Shown here piece by piece: positions 35,719 to 44,303 of a DNA stretch of 64,000 nt. The stretch lies in NCBI RefSeq assembly GCF_031458395.1, contig NZ_JAVDYJ010000001.1, positions 124,001 through 188,000 on the forward strand, written 5' to 3'. The notes below the pieces were generated by a model. It did not search any database. It saw nothing but the letters and a program-made list of their open reading frames with translations, and had not been told where the DNA came from. The stretch comes from Enteractinococcus fodinae. GTDB lineage: Bacteria; Actinomycetota; Actinomycetes; Actinomycetales; Micrococcaceae. Numbering within the stretch: the stretch's first letter is position 1; each line of letters begins with the position of its first letter. A program made the position numbers and the translations under genes.

Positions 35719-36411
35719 TTAGCCAGCAGAGTCTTCGGCCATTGCCTCTCGTGTTTGTTCCCCCACGTAGTCATTTCGCGTGGGTAGTTTTCGGACCTGC
35801 GGAATCAAGTCTTCGGCAAACGTTTCCACGAGCGCGTCCAACGCTGCGGCGGGATCAGTGGCATCATCGACGCGCACGTCCCACAGTGGGTACTGTTCGG
35901 TGTCGACCACATAGATCGCACCGGAGACCGAACCGTGCCGATCCGCGCCTGTCGCTTCGCCGGCTTGCAGAGCGCGCAGGATCCTATAGGCCAACTCGAG
36001 GTTCTCGTGCTCATCGAAGGCATCCATCGTGGCCTCGAGTGTTTCTGCTCCGACAAGTCGGTTTCCTTGCGCGACCGCGTTGCCACGCTGCAAATGCCCC
36101 GACCATTCAGGAGTTTTGGACCCGGTCCAAGCGGCTGTATTGCCTTGTGCATCGATGATGCCAAGCTGGCGATATTCCCGACCATCGTCGCGGCGGATGA
36201 CTTCTTCGAGCGACGCCTGAGCATTGCTACCTCCGGCCATCAGGGCCAGACCGTCCAGTGCCAGGTAGGGATTCAGCGTGGCCTGCGTAGCCGCTGCGCC
36301 CACCCCGCTTTGTGCATGAGAAACGAGTTTGCCAACCCCGGGCAGCGCTGTAATGGCCCCAACACCCAGCTGCCCTGTGGCAGGGTCATACGCACAAATG
36401 GAAAACGTCAC
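35719..36411 (-). CDS. DUF1028-family protein (Ntn-hydrolase-like)
   Basis: This 230-residue protein begins MTFSICAYDPATGQLGVG and continues with QSGVGAAATQA and GNAVAQGNRLVG, which are typical of DUF1028. The family adopts an Ntn-hydrolase-like fold and often neighbours peptide or amino-acid metabolism genes; the reaction is not established. It lies about 185 nt upstream of the amidotransferase gene on the same strand. Divergent from it is the C26 hydrolase gene, and the 335-nt region between holds both promoters. Confidence 0.82.
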   Translation of the reverse strand: MTFSICAYDPATGQLGVGAITALPGVGKLVSHAQSGVGAAATQATLNPYLALDGLALMAGGSNAQASLEEVIRRDDGREYRQLGIIDAQGNTAAWTGSKTPEWSGHLQRGNAVAQGNRLVGAETLEATMDAFDEHENLELAYRILRALQAGEATGADRHGSVSGAIYVVDTEQYPLWDVRVDDATDPAAALDALVETFAEDLIPQVRKLPTRNDYVGEQTREAMAEDSAG

Positions 36412-36746
36412 GTGACTGCCCTCCGAAACGAGCTGTAAAATCGAGTATTAGCTTGACGCTGTTCTTAACTCTCACACACGACTGAAGAGCACGTAAACGG
36501 TGGACGCGCTTACCAAGGCACGCCAGATGTCGGGCAGATGCACGCCCGAGCAACGCTTCGTCCCGCCGAATACTGGCTGTGTTCAGCCGGATTTATAAGA
36601 GCGGAGAAAACTGCAAAAGTGAGCGCGGAAGATCAGGAATTATCTTGCGGAGCGCAGTGTTCCACTAGTGCAGAAAGACCCACTTGAACTGCACCTATTC
36701 CTACATCTTTTCAGTGCCGAGCACAGTGAACCATAAGGAGGACATA
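36412..36746. promoter_or_regulatory. Divergent promoter region between DUF1028 and C26 hydrolase genes
   Basis: There is no gene in these 335 bases. A TTGACG hexamer (around 36450) could be a -35 box, but no good -10 follows. The AAGGAG site of the TTG-started hydrolase gene is at 36735-36740. No inverted repeat stands out. Confidence 0.4.
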
Positions 36747-37568
36747 TTGACTCAGCAACACCCAGGCTTTTCGGTTCGTTACTTTCAACAGGAACAGGAC
36801 TTCGAAAAGGATGGCCGCCCGGTCATCGCCGTCGTTGTTTCCTTGTGGACACCTAAATTAAGTAACTGGTCGGCACAAGCTATCCACGACCTTACGATGC
36901 AGGCTGTCACCACCATTCGGGACCAAGGCGGCAGGCCATTAGTCATCGACAGCTCTGCGCCCACACTCCAAGAGCGTGGAACCACCTGGCATGACCAGGT
37001 CGATGCGTTCGTATATATGGGCGGCCCTGATGTTCACCCGGGTTTTTATTCCGACGTCGACCTGTCCACCGAGATGCCATGGATCGATGCAAAAGCCGAT
37101 AAGTTCTGCCTGGATTCCGTTGGTCGTGCGGTGGCAGAAGACAAGCCGGTACTCGGCATTTGCCGCGGATCCCAGTTGCTCAACGTTTCCCAAGGCGGCA
37201 CCTTAGTTGAGCATATCGAAGGACATCGCCAAGATCTTGGGGACGGCGACATGGGGTTCATGGACGAAAAAGTAGAACTTGTGCCCGACTCTCAGATCGC
37301 GCAAATCCTAGGAGGCGCTGGAACCATCGGTGTTCGAAGTGCCCATCACCAGACCGTTGACCAGCCCGGTTCGGGATTAACCGTGACCGCATACGCGCAT
37401 GACAACAGTATCGAAGCGATAGAGCACGAAGACAAAGCATGGGTTATCGGACTGCAGTGGCACCCCGAAGAAGCCTCAGCCAATGAGGAACACCGTCGTC
37501 TAATTTTCCAGTCCCTCATTTCTCACGCGGAACAACCAGCCCTGAGTAAGTCAGCTGTACAGCAATAA
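36747..37568 (+). CDS. Gamma-glutamyl-gamma-aminobutyrate hydrolase-like amidase (peptidase C26, PuuD type)
   Basis: This 273-residue protein is taken from the TTG at 36747, which has AAGGAG 6 nt upstream; a frame from 36684 adds 21 residues without a site. It is a class I glutamine amidotransferase-fold hydrolase: nucleophile Cys in LGICRGSQLLNVSQGG, catalytic His in GLQWHPEEAS, and the substrate-side motif YMGGPDVHPGFY. Relatives split gamma-glutamyl amide bonds (PuuD, gamma-glutamyl hydrolase). Its neighbour relation to a gamma-glutamyl-type ligase and an amidotransferase suggests breakdown or remodelling of the same kind of compound. Confidence 0.85.
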   Translation: MTQQHPGFSVRYFQQEQDFEKDGRPVIAVVVSLWTPKLSNWSAQAIHDLTMQAVTTIRDQGGRPLVIDSSAPTLQERGTTWHDQVDAFVYMGGPDVHPGFYSDVDLSTEMPWIDAKADKFCLDSVGRAVAEDKPVLGICRGSQLLNVSQGGTLVEHIEGHRQDLGDGDMGFMDEKVELVPDSQIAQILGGAGTIGVRSAHHQTVDQPGSGLTVTAYAHDNSIEAIEHEDKAWVIGLQWHPEEASANEEHRRLIFQSLISHAEQPALSKSAVQQ

Positions 37569-37686
37569 GGGAATCTTGACACCGCAGGTCGGGTGGAGCC
37601 CGGCCACACCGGGGTGTTTTTGACCTCTACCCACGCTAGGTGGTCAACGCCGAGTTCCCGTTGAGGGGCAGAGGTTGACTGCCTAG

Positions 37687-37842
37687 CCAAGGCTGGCTGC
37701 AATAAATAACGACTCCCGGCGGTACTACCTGAACTCCGCCGCGGAGCCGTCCAACGCCACCGCCCTTCAGAACGAGACTCTCTGGGACAACGCTTCAACG
37801 TGGACATCAACATCGCTGAAGCACTCCGCGCCGCCTCAATAG
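37687..37842 (+). pseudogene. Possible 3' remnant of a short-chain dehydrogenase gene
   Basis: A 51-codon open stretch between two stops (TAG at 37684 and 37840) encodes SRRYYLNSAAEPS and ETLWDNASTW. This resembles the C-terminal end of retinol dehydrogenase-like SDR proteins (YY, then PS, then LW followed by a small residue and Ser). There is no start codon or Rossmann part upstream, so it would be a decayed fragment. The rest of 37569-37967 has no gene; a weak CACACC/GGTGT hairpin with T5 near 37605-37621 may end the hydrolase transcript. Confidence 0.3.
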
Positions 37843-37967
37843 TACGAGCCCGGTAAGTAGCGGCTAGCCTTCTTGTATCCAAGATGGATCCCAGCTATAA
37901 CAGTGGCAGGGCGTGCGAGCGATGATCGCCGCTCAGCCAAGCGGGTCAGAGAGAAGGTAGGGCGTTG

Positions 37968-39260
37968 ATGAAGACGCGTACACGGGCGCAGGCGAAGCTG
38001 ATTATTGCCCAGTTGTTTTCCGGTGCTGGGATCGCATCGGGCTATGCCGTCGGCGGCCTACTGGCCGAGGAAATTTCAGGACGCACCGCGATGGCGGGTT
38101 TCGCGCAGATGAGTGTGATTCTCGGGGCCGGTCTCGTCGCCTACCCGTTGGCGGCATTAGCAGGTCGGCGCGGTCGGCGGACGGCGCTTACTCTCGGGTT
38201 CGGGATCGGCACGCTCGGTGCCGGGGTGGTGTTGCTGGGCGTGGCGGTGCAATTCCTGCCGTTATTCATGCTGGGCATGATGATGTGCGGATCATCTACA
38301 GCTGCGGGTTTGCAGGCTCGGTACGCCGCCGTTGATCTGGCTGATCCGGCAGCGGCTGGACGAGCGATGTCGCTGGTGGTGTGGGCGACCACGATCGGCT
38401 CGGTGCTGGGCCCTAGCTTCACCGAACCTGGTGCGCGCCTCGGCGATGCGCTGGGAATGAATGGCCTGGCTGGACCCTACCTGATCTCGATGACAGCGTT
38501 CGCCTTGGCCACCCTGTCAGCATCAACCCTAGCCCGCGGAGTGGAACAAGACACAGCAAGCAATACTCAGCCCGCCGGCACAGCTGCACCGGCGACGCTG
38601 AAGCTCGGTGCGGCGCTGCGCTTTGCGTTGGCGCGGCCGGTTCCGTTGTTTGCCATAGTCACGGTAATCACCGGGCAGATGATGATGACCAACGTCATGG
38701 TGATGACGCCGGTCCATATGGACCATCAGGAGTTCTCCCTCGGCGCGATCGGCATCGTGGTCAGTATTCACATCGCCGGGATGTACGCGCTGTCGCCGGT
38801 CTTCGGGTGGATGGCTGACCGCTGGGGGCCGGGTACGGTGATCGCGGCCGGTACTGGGGTCTTTATTCTCACGATCACACTCGGCGTCATCGACGCCCTG
38901 GCACCGGTATCATCAATGGTCCTGTTGAGTGTTGCATTGTTGCTGCTCGGAGTGGGATGGTCGATGTTCCTCATCGGCGGTTCGGCGCTGTTGACGTCAT
39001 CGGTGCCCAGTCACGCGAAGATTCCACTGCAGGGCGCGTCGGATTCGGCAATGAACCTCGGTGGGGCGTTGATGGCAGCGATGGCTGGGACCGTACTGGA
39101 GACAAGCGGCTTCCTGGGGATCAACCTCATGGCAACCGGGGTCCTGCTCATCACCCTGGCTTTCTCCGTGAAAGCGATTCCACTGATGCGCTGGCCCGGA
39201 AGAGCACAGCCCACCGGTGAGAAAGAAGACGCTGGCCTCGAGCAGTCACAAGTGCGCTAA
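37968..39260 (+). CDS. MFS transporter
   Basis: This 430-residue protein has about twelve membrane helices in two halves joined by a Thr/Pro/Ala-rich loop (about residues 195-215). The loop between helices 2 and 3 has the MFS signature-like AALAGRRGRRTAL, and the second half has GWMADRWGPGTV. The closest type looks like the drug/metabolite exporter group. AAGG precedes the ATG; a TTG one codon earlier is also possible. A GntR regulator gene follows after 93 nt on the same strand and may control it. The substrate is unknown. Confidence 0.85.
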   Translation: MKTRTRAQAKLIIAQLFSGAGIASGYAVGGLLAEEISGRTAMAGFAQMSVILGAGLVAYPLAALAGRRGRRTALTLGFGIGTLGAGVVLLGVAVQFLPLFMLGMMMCGSSTAAGLQARYAAVDLADPAAAGRAMSLVVWATTIGSVLGPSFTEPGARLGDALGMNGLAGPYLISMTAFALATLSASTLARGVEQDTASNTQPAGTAAPATLKLGAALRFALARPVPLFAIVTVITGQMMMTNVMVMTPVHMDHQEFSLGAIGIVVSIHIAGMYALSPVFGWMADRWGPGTVIAAGTGVFILTITLGVIDALAPVSSMVLLSVALLLLGVGWSMFLIGGSALLTSSVPSHAKIPLQGASDSAMNLGGALMAAMAGTVLETSGFLGINLMATGVLLITLAFSVKAIPLMRWPGRAQPTGEKEDAGLEQSQVR

Positions 39261-39353
39261 ACGCCGGGCTCCGATCATAATGGGAGGCGAGAAGACGGGT
39301 TGAGGGACTACTCTGCCCGATCTGGAGAAAACAGCACCGAGGAGGTCACGCAC

Positions 39354-40028
39354 ATGGCGAAGACAGGTAATAGCACTAGCGCTGCTGAGCGTGCTTATCA
39401 GGTGATTCGCGAGCGGATCCTCGACGGCACCCATCTTCCCGGCACGATGCTCGGTGAGAATGCGTTGGCGACCGACCTCGGGGTCAGCCGGACACCCATC
39501 CGTGTTGCCCTTGCTCGGCTCCAGGATGAGGGGTGGATCGTTATCTATCCTAAGCGCGGAGCCCTGGTCCAGGGCATGAGTGAGCGCACGATCGCAGAGC
39601 TTGCCGAGGCCCGCGTCCTTCTGGAAACCACGGCGGTGGACCGAGCATCCACGCAGTTGCGCCACCGGCTGGCCGATCGTCTCGATCGCTCCATCGCAGA
39701 ACAGCGCGAAGCACTCACCCGTGGCGACCTTCGCGGCTTCATCGACCTCACCCTCGAGTTTCACCGGGGCTTCGTGGAGGCTGGCGGTAACACGGTGCTG
39801 CTGGAACTCTACGCACAGTTGTCCGACCGACACCGTTTCGTACTTTTTGCCGCCGGCGACCGACTACTGAATCGTGGCGCCGAAATCATCGCCGAACACG
39901 TGCAACTCACCGAGTATCTCCGCACGGGAGATGCAGACGCATTCGCCAAAACGTTGCGCGTTCACATCACTGAGAATGCCCCACCGGCCGCCCTGGGTCG
40001 GGACTCTACCGAGTTCATCACGGCATAA
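39354..40028 (+). CDS. GntR-family transcriptional regulator (FCD type)
   Basis: This 224-residue regulator starts at the ATG at 39354 with GAGGAGG upstream. It has an N-terminal winged helix (ERAYQVIRERILDGTHLPG, LGVSRTPIRVALARL) and a helical FCD ligand domain (about 90-215) with the likely metal ligands Asp and His in FIDLTLEFHRGFV and later His residues. FadR/FCD regulators answer to organic acids. The MFS transporter gene just upstream is its likely target. Confidence 0.88.
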   Translation: MAKTGNSTSAAERAYQVIRERILDGTHLPGTMLGENALATDLGVSRTPIRVALARLQDEGWIVIYPKRGALVQGMSERTIAELAEARVLLETTAVDRASTQLRHRLADRLDRSIAEQREALTRGDLRGFIDLTLEFHRGFVEAGGNTVLLELYAQLSDRHRFVLFAAGDRLLNRGAEIIAEHVQLTEYLRTGDADAFAKTLRVHITENAPPAALGRDSTEFITA

Positions 40029-40099
40029 CGGAGGCAGAAACAGCAGGACGTGGGTCACTCACGATCTACCCCGACCGGTTCGCTGCCACCGCGTGGTGG

Positions 40100-40711
40100 C
40101 TAGTCTTGTTCGATGCCTTGAAAAATCAGGTCGACTAAAACATCTCCGGTTTGCTCTGCGCCAGCGGATTTTTCTGGTGAGTACCAATCAACCAGCGAGT
40201 TGACGGTTCCGTAGATGAGACGGGCCAGTACTTTAGGGCTGGTGGTTTCTCGAACGGATCCTTCAGCCTGGGCATCAGCGATGAGGCTTGCCAGCCGCGT
40301 CGTCAGGTCACGACGACGTAAGAGGGCTTTCGTTTCAACCTCGGAGTTGCCGCGGAGTCGCAATAGCAGGGTGACGGAATGCTGCCTGTTGACTAGGACT
40401 TTAACCGCACCCTTGATGAGCGCTTCGATCTTGTCCCGAGCGGGGCCGGCGGTATGCTCCGCCTGTTCTGTCACAGCTTCGAGTCCATCAAGCGCATCAT
40501 CGAGTGCACTTTGAAGAATTTCTTCTTTGGTCTTGACGTGGTGATAGATCGCCGACTTGGAGATACCCAGCTCCGTGGCGAGCATGCCCATGCTGGTGGC
40601 TTCGTACCCGTGGCGGTTGAAGACCTTCACACAAAGATCCACCAGGGTTTGGCGATCGTATCCGGGGCGGCCACGACGGGTCGCTTGGGTCGGAGTGGGT
40701 GTAGTGGTCAT
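40100..40711 (-). CDS. paaR: TetR-family regulator, probable PaaR
   Basis: This 203-residue regulator has an N-terminal TetR helix-turn-helix (TSMGMLATELGISKSAIYHHVKTK) and a helical ligand domain. AAGGAG stands 5 nt before the ATG. It follows paaK on the same strand behind a strong hairpin. Actinobacteria regulate phenylacetate genes with a TetR-type PaaR that is released by phenylacetyl-CoA. Two palindromes of the PaaR type lie in the paaI-paaA divergent region, which supports the assignment. Confidence 0.82.
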   Translation of the reverse strand: MTTTPTPTQATRRGRPGYDRQTLVDLCVKVFNRHGYEATSMGMLATELGISKSAIYHHVKTKEEILQSALDDALDGLEAVTEQAEHTAGPARDKIEALIKGAVKVLVNRQHSVTLLLRLRGNSEVETKALLRRRDLTTRLASLIADAQAEGSVRETTSPKVLARLIYGTVNSLVDWYSPEKSAGAEQTGDVLVDLIFQGIEQD

Positions 40712-40777
40712 TCAAGCTCCTTGAGTGAAAGCCAGGGTGATGCAGCGGCGATCAGAAAGTCAATCATTATCGTACGT

Positions 40778-40820
40778 TGCCTGCCGTGGAGGGCCAATGC
40801 TTGGCTCTCCACGGCAGGCA
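40778..40820 (-). terminator. Strong hairpin behind paaK
   Basis: Arms 40778-40797 and 40801-40820 form a 20-bp stem (one G-T pair) with a 3-nt TGC loop. It lies 11 nt after the paaK stop and upstream of paaR on the minus strand. No T-tract follows, so it may terminate with help or protect the paaI-paaK mRNA end. Confidence 0.7.
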
Positions 40821-40831
40821 CGTAGGTTTCG

Positions 40832-42196
40832 TTAGTTGAGCTCGCGCAGATCGTAGATGCGACGGAGCTTCCCGGAAGAGCGCGCCAACGTATTTGGCTC
40901 GGCTATTTCGATCTTGCAAGAGCAGCCAATGCGAGTCTTAATCTGCGCCAATAGCTGTTTGCCGCCGAGTTCGGCGGCTTCACGGCTGGCGTTTTCGCGA
41001 CGCTCAATCTTGATGGTCATCTCGTCCATCCGATTCGGACGTGTGATTTCCAGCGTGAAGTGCGGCGACAGTGTTTCGATCTCCAACGCAAGCTCTTCGA
41101 TCTGGGTCGGGAACACGTTGACCCCGCGCAGGATGATCATGTCATCGGAGCGACCGGTGATCCGGTTGAGTCGACGGTGGCCCGGACGTGCGGTGCCGGG
41201 GGACAGGCTGGTCAGGTCGTGGGTGCGGAACCGGATGATCGGCAGTGCTTCACGGGTCAACGTGGTCAGCACCAGTTCGCCGGATTCGCCATCTTCCAAG
41301 ACGTCGCCTGTGATCGGGTTGATGATTTCGGGGCGGAAGTGGTCTTCCCAAATGTGGCAGCCATCTTGGGTGTCAACGGCTTCACCGGCCAGGCCGGGGC
41401 CCATCAGTTCGGACAAACCGTAGATGTCGCAGGCTTTCAGATCGAAAATGCTTTCGATTTCCTGACGCATCCCCTCGGTCCATGGCTCAGCGCCCAGGAC
41501 CGCAACCTTCAGCGAAGTCGTTTTCGGATCGATACCGGCCTTATGGAATCCATCGGCCAGGGTCAACAGGTAGGTCGGGGTGCACATGATGACCTCGGGT
41601 TCGAAGTCCATGATCATCTGCACCTGTTTCTCGGTCTGACCACCGGACATCGGGATAACGGGGCAGCCGAGGCGCTCTGCACCGTAGTGTGCGCCAAGCC
41701 CACCGGTGAACAGTCCATAGCCGTACGCGTTATGGACTTTCCAGCCGGGTTTGACACCGGACGCGCGCATTGAACGAGCGACCAGAGAGGCCCACAGCTC
41801 GATGTCGTTTTCAGTGTAGGCAACGACGGTCGGCTGGCCCGTGGTACCGGAAGACGCGTGAATACGACGAATGTCTTCCATCGGCACCGCCAGTGCCTTG
41901 AATGGATAGTTTTCGCGTAAGAATTCTTTGTCGATGTACGGGAAGAGGTTCAGATCCTCTAGCGACTTGAAATCGTTTGGGTGCACGCCATGGTTGTCGT
42001 AGAGCTCTTTATAGGCCGGCACGTTGTTGTATGCGTGATGCAGGGTCCAGCGCAGGCGTTCATATTGCAGGGCTTCGATTTCAGTACGACTGTAAAGTTC
42101 TTCGGAATCGAGTTGACTCCGGTCAGCTGGTGGAGCAGGTGGTGTCCATGGCTGTGGAACTTCGTTCGCTGGGGGTACAACGCTGTTGGTCGTCAT
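40832..42196 (-). CDS. paaK: Phenylacetate-CoA ligase
   Basis: This 454-residue adenylate-forming ligase has the AMP-binding loop RIHASSGTTGQPTVVAYT, the motifs LGAEPWTEGMRQEIE and YGLSELMGPG, and the C-terminal GRSDDMIILRGVNVFPTQIEE, all typical of PaaK. It activates phenylacetate to phenylacetyl-CoA with ATP, the first step of the pathway. The gene is 39 nt downstream of paaI on the same strand, so both are read from the paaI promoter facing away from paaABCDE. Confidence 0.96.
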   Translation of the reverse strand: MTTNSVVPPANEVPQPWTPPAPPADRSQLDSEELYSRTEIEALQYERLRWTLHHAYNNVPAYKELYDNHGVHPNDFKSLEDLNLFPYIDKEFLRENYPFKALAVPMEDIRRIHASSGTTGQPTVVAYTENDIELWASLVARSMRASGVKPGWKVHNAYGYGLFTGGLGAHYGAERLGCPVIPMSGGQTEKQVQMIMDFEPEVIMCTPTYLLTLADGFHKAGIDPKTTSLKVAVLGAEPWTEGMRQEIESIFDLKACDIYGLSELMGPGLAGEAVDTQDGCHIWEDHFRPEIINPITGDVLEDGESGELVLTTLTREALPIIRFRTHDLTSLSPGTARPGHRRLNRITGRSDDMIILRGVNVFPTQIEELALEIETLSPHFTLEITRPNRMDEMTIKIERRENASREAAELGGKQLLAQIKTRIGCSCKIEIAEPNTLARSSGKLRRIYDLRELN

Positions 42197-42235
42197 GGTG
42201 TGTCCTTTACGTTTCTGTGTATCGCTGATGGGGTG

Positions 42236-42715
42236 CTATTGGTGCGGGTTCGGGATTGTCCGGTACCGACCTCGGAATTCGGCGACTACATTTTCTTTAT
42301 CGTCATAGACAGTGATGTCACACAGGCCTGAGCGTCCCGTAGCGGCCCGAGTCGTGCCAACCGCAGTCAGCACAGTGCCAACTGTTGGGGACGACAGGAA
42401 GTTCACATCGACTCCCTGAGCCACGGTGATGGTTGAGCCATCGCCGTCGGGATTATTGCACGTCCAAGCGAAGATCGTGTCGGCAAAGGCAAAGATCATG
42501 CCACCGTGGGCGATCTCAAAACCATTGAGCATCTCTTCGCGCACCTGCATCTGCCCTTTGGCATAACCCGGTGCGTATTCCGTGACGGTCACGCCCAACC
42601 ATTCGGAAGCTCTATCAAATCCCCACCGGGGATGGTCGTGCGGACCGAAGTGACCCTGCTGGATCCCTGCGGTCGTGCCAGGGGATGCACCGTTGGTGCC
42701 CAATGCCTGTGACAT
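42236..42715 (-). CDS. paaI: Phenylacetate-pathway thioesterase
   Basis: This 159-residue hotdog thioesterase has the PaaI motif MLNGFEIAHGGMIFAFADTIFAWTCN and a preceding ARG-free start typical of the family. GGAG lies 6 nt before the ATG. PaaI hydrolyses dead-end ring-hydroxylated phenylacetyl-CoA derivatives to recover CoA. The gene is the first of the paaI-paaK unit and diverges from paaA. Confidence 0.93.
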   Translation of the reverse strand: MSQALGTNGASPGTTAGIQQGHFGPHDHPRWGFDRASEWLGVTVTEYAPGYAKGQMQVREEMLNGFEIAHGGMIFAFADTIFAWTCNNPDGDGSTITVAQGVDVNFLSSPTVGTVLTAVGTTRAATGRSGLCDITVYDDKENVVAEFRGRYRTIPNPHQ

Positions 42716-42739
42716 AGAATTCTCCGGATGTGAGCTATA

Positions 42740-42770
42740 TAATTATCTACTGACCATTCATACGGTAATC
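42740..42770 (-). promoter_or_regulatory. paaIK promoter with PaaR-type palindrome
   Basis: On the minus strand TTACCG (42768-42763), a 17-nt spacer and TAATTA (42745-42740) form a plausible promoter 25 nt upstream of paaI. A palindrome at 42749-42770 overlaps it: ACTGACCA and CGGTAATC half-sites, matching the actinobacterial PaaR pattern ACTNACCG / CGGTNAGT in most conserved positions. Repressor binding here would block RNA polymerase. Confidence 0.5.
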
Positions 42771-42887
42771 ATCAGTGTGATGTGCGTCAAATCCGGTGTC
42801 AAGTGGACTGTTGGAGGAGGTGTCGCTGAGCTAGTCGCGTGGCGCGCGCAGCGAGACCATGCGCTGCCCTATGAGCCGCTTCGTGAG

Positions 42888-42935
42888 TTGCGCACCTCAC
42901 TCTTCTGTTCTATACTGACTGAACGTTCGGTAATT
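42888..42935 (+). promoter_or_regulatory. paaABCDE promoter with PaaR-type operator
   Basis: TTGCGC (42888-42893), a 17-nt spacer and TATACT (42911-42916) make a good promoter. Starting in the -10 box, the 22-bp palindrome 42914-42935 (ACTGACTG and CGGTAATT half-sites around AACGTT) matches the PaaR pattern with two differences. It would cover the transcription start. The leader to the paaA ATG is about 70 nt. Confidence 0.7.
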
Positions 42936-42994
42936 CAGGCGTAAGCCGCAGTTCCGAAAGACTTTCACTAACTATCCGTCGCGAGGTGTCACAT

Positions 42995-43999
42995 ATGTCT
43001 ACAACGTCTATACACTCCGATGTCTCTCATTTAGACGATGAGCGGGCAGGCCAGGAACGGTTCGACCAGATTATCGCCGAGGACTCTCGAATCGAGCCCC
43101 GCGACTGGATGCCAGAGGGGTACCGCAAAACCCTCGTCCGGCAGATCTCCCAGCACGCGCACTCCGAGATCATCGGCATGCAGCCAGAGGCTAACTGGAT
43201 CACGCGCGCTCCATCGCTGAAGCGCAAGATGATTCTCATGGCTAAAGTCCAGGACGAGGCCGGCCACGGTCTATACCTGTACTCAGCAGCCGAGACCCTT
43301 GGCACCTCGCGTGACAAGATGGTCCAGGACCTGCTCGATGGCAAAGCCAAATACTCCTCGATCTTCAACTACCCGACCCTTACCTGGGCCGATGTAGGCG
43401 CGATCGGTTGGCTCGTTGATGGTGCCGCCATTCAGAACCAGGTCCCGCTGTGCCGTGCCTCTTATGCGCCGTACGGACGTGCGATGGTTCGCGTCTGTAA
43501 AGAAGAATCCTTCCACCAGCGCCAAGGCTGGGAAATCCTGTACGAACTGTCCAACGGGACCCCAGAACAAAAAGCGATGGCCCAGGATGCGGTCAACCGG
43601 TTCTACGGTCCAGCACTGCAGATGTTTGGTCCACCAGATGATGACTCACCGAACTCCAAGCAATCCATGGCCTGGAACATCAAGCGTCACTCGAATGATG
43701 AACTGCGCCAGCGTTTCGTCGACATGATCGTGCCACAGGCCGAGGCACTGGGTCTGACCCTGCCGGATCCGGACCTGAAGTGGAACGAAGAACGCGGTCA
43801 CTACGACTTCGGCGAGCTGGACTGGGATGAATTCATGTCCGTCATCAAGGGCAACGGCCCTTGTAACGTCCAGCGCCTTCAGCACCGTCGCGAAGCCCAT
43901 GAAAATGGTGCGTGGGTGCGTGAAGCAGCCGCCGCATACGCAGAAAAACAAGCTCGTCGTAACCAAGACGCTGCTGATCGTCACCTGATTGGAGCCTAG
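42995..43999 (+). CDS. paaA: Phenylacetyl-CoA epoxidase, catalytic subunit A
   Basis: This 334-residue protein is the di-iron subunit of the multicomponent ring epoxidase. The carboxylate-bridge motifs are visible: [29 protein letters not shown] (ExxH) and [12 protein letters not shown] (ExxxH). GAGGTG stands 6 nt before the ATG at 42995; a GTG 9 nt earlier lies in the site itself. It converts phenylacetyl-CoA to the 1,2-epoxide with PaaB, PaaC and the reductase PaaE. It is the first gene of the main paa operon. Confidence 0.97.
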   Translation: MSTTSIHSDVSHLDDERAGQERFDQIIAEDSRIEPRDWMPEGYRKTLVRQISQHAHSEIIGMQPEANWITRAPSLKRKMILMAKVQDEAGHGLYLYSAAETLGTSRDKMVQDLLDGKAKYSSIFNYPTLTWADVGAIGWLVDGAAIQNQVPLCRASYAPYGRAMVRVCKEESFHQRQGWEILYELSNGTPEQKAMAQDAVNRFYGPALQMFGPPDDDSPNSKQSMAWNIKRHSNDELRQRFVDMIVPQAEALGLTLPDPDLKWNEERGHYDFGELDWDEFMSVIKGNGPCNVQRLQHRREAHENGAWVREAAAAYAEKQARRNQDAADRHLIGA

Positions 44000-44003
44000 A
44001 AAC

Positions 44004-44303
44004 ATGTCAGAACAAAACGTTGATGCCTCCTGGCCGCTGTACGAAGTATTCGTCCGCTCATCTCGCGGGCTATCCCACGTCCACGCCGGCTCGCTACATG
44101 CCCCGGATGACACGATGGCACTGCGCAACGCACGCGATCTCTACACCCGGCGCAACGAAGGTACCTCCGTGTGGGTCGTCCCAGCTGACTGCATCTCCAG
44201 CTCCGACCCAGATTCCAAGGGTGGGTTCTTTGAATCTTCCAAGGGCAAAGCCTTTCGTCACGCGACCTACTACACCAAATCCGAAGGAGTGAAGCACCTA
44301 TGA
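44004..44303 (+). CDS. paaB: Phenylacetyl-CoA epoxidase subunit B
   Basis: This 99-residue protein matches PaaB: YEVFVRSSRGLSHVHAGSLHA and ALRNARDLYTRRNEG. It is a structural subunit of the epoxidase complex that bridges the PaaAC dimers. The ATG at 44004 has GGAG 9 nt upstream, overlapping the end of paaA, which stops 4 nt before. Confidence 0.96.
   Translation: MSEQNVDASWPLYEVFVRSSRGLSHVHAGSLHAPDDTMALRNARDLYTRRNEGTSVWVVPADCISSSDPDSKGGFFESSKGKAFRHATYYTKSEGVKHL

Noticed and set aside
40085-40100. GCCACC/GGTGGC hairpin behind paaR
   Set aside because: Only 6 bp, overlaps the paaR stop codon and has no T-tract; too weak to call a terminator.
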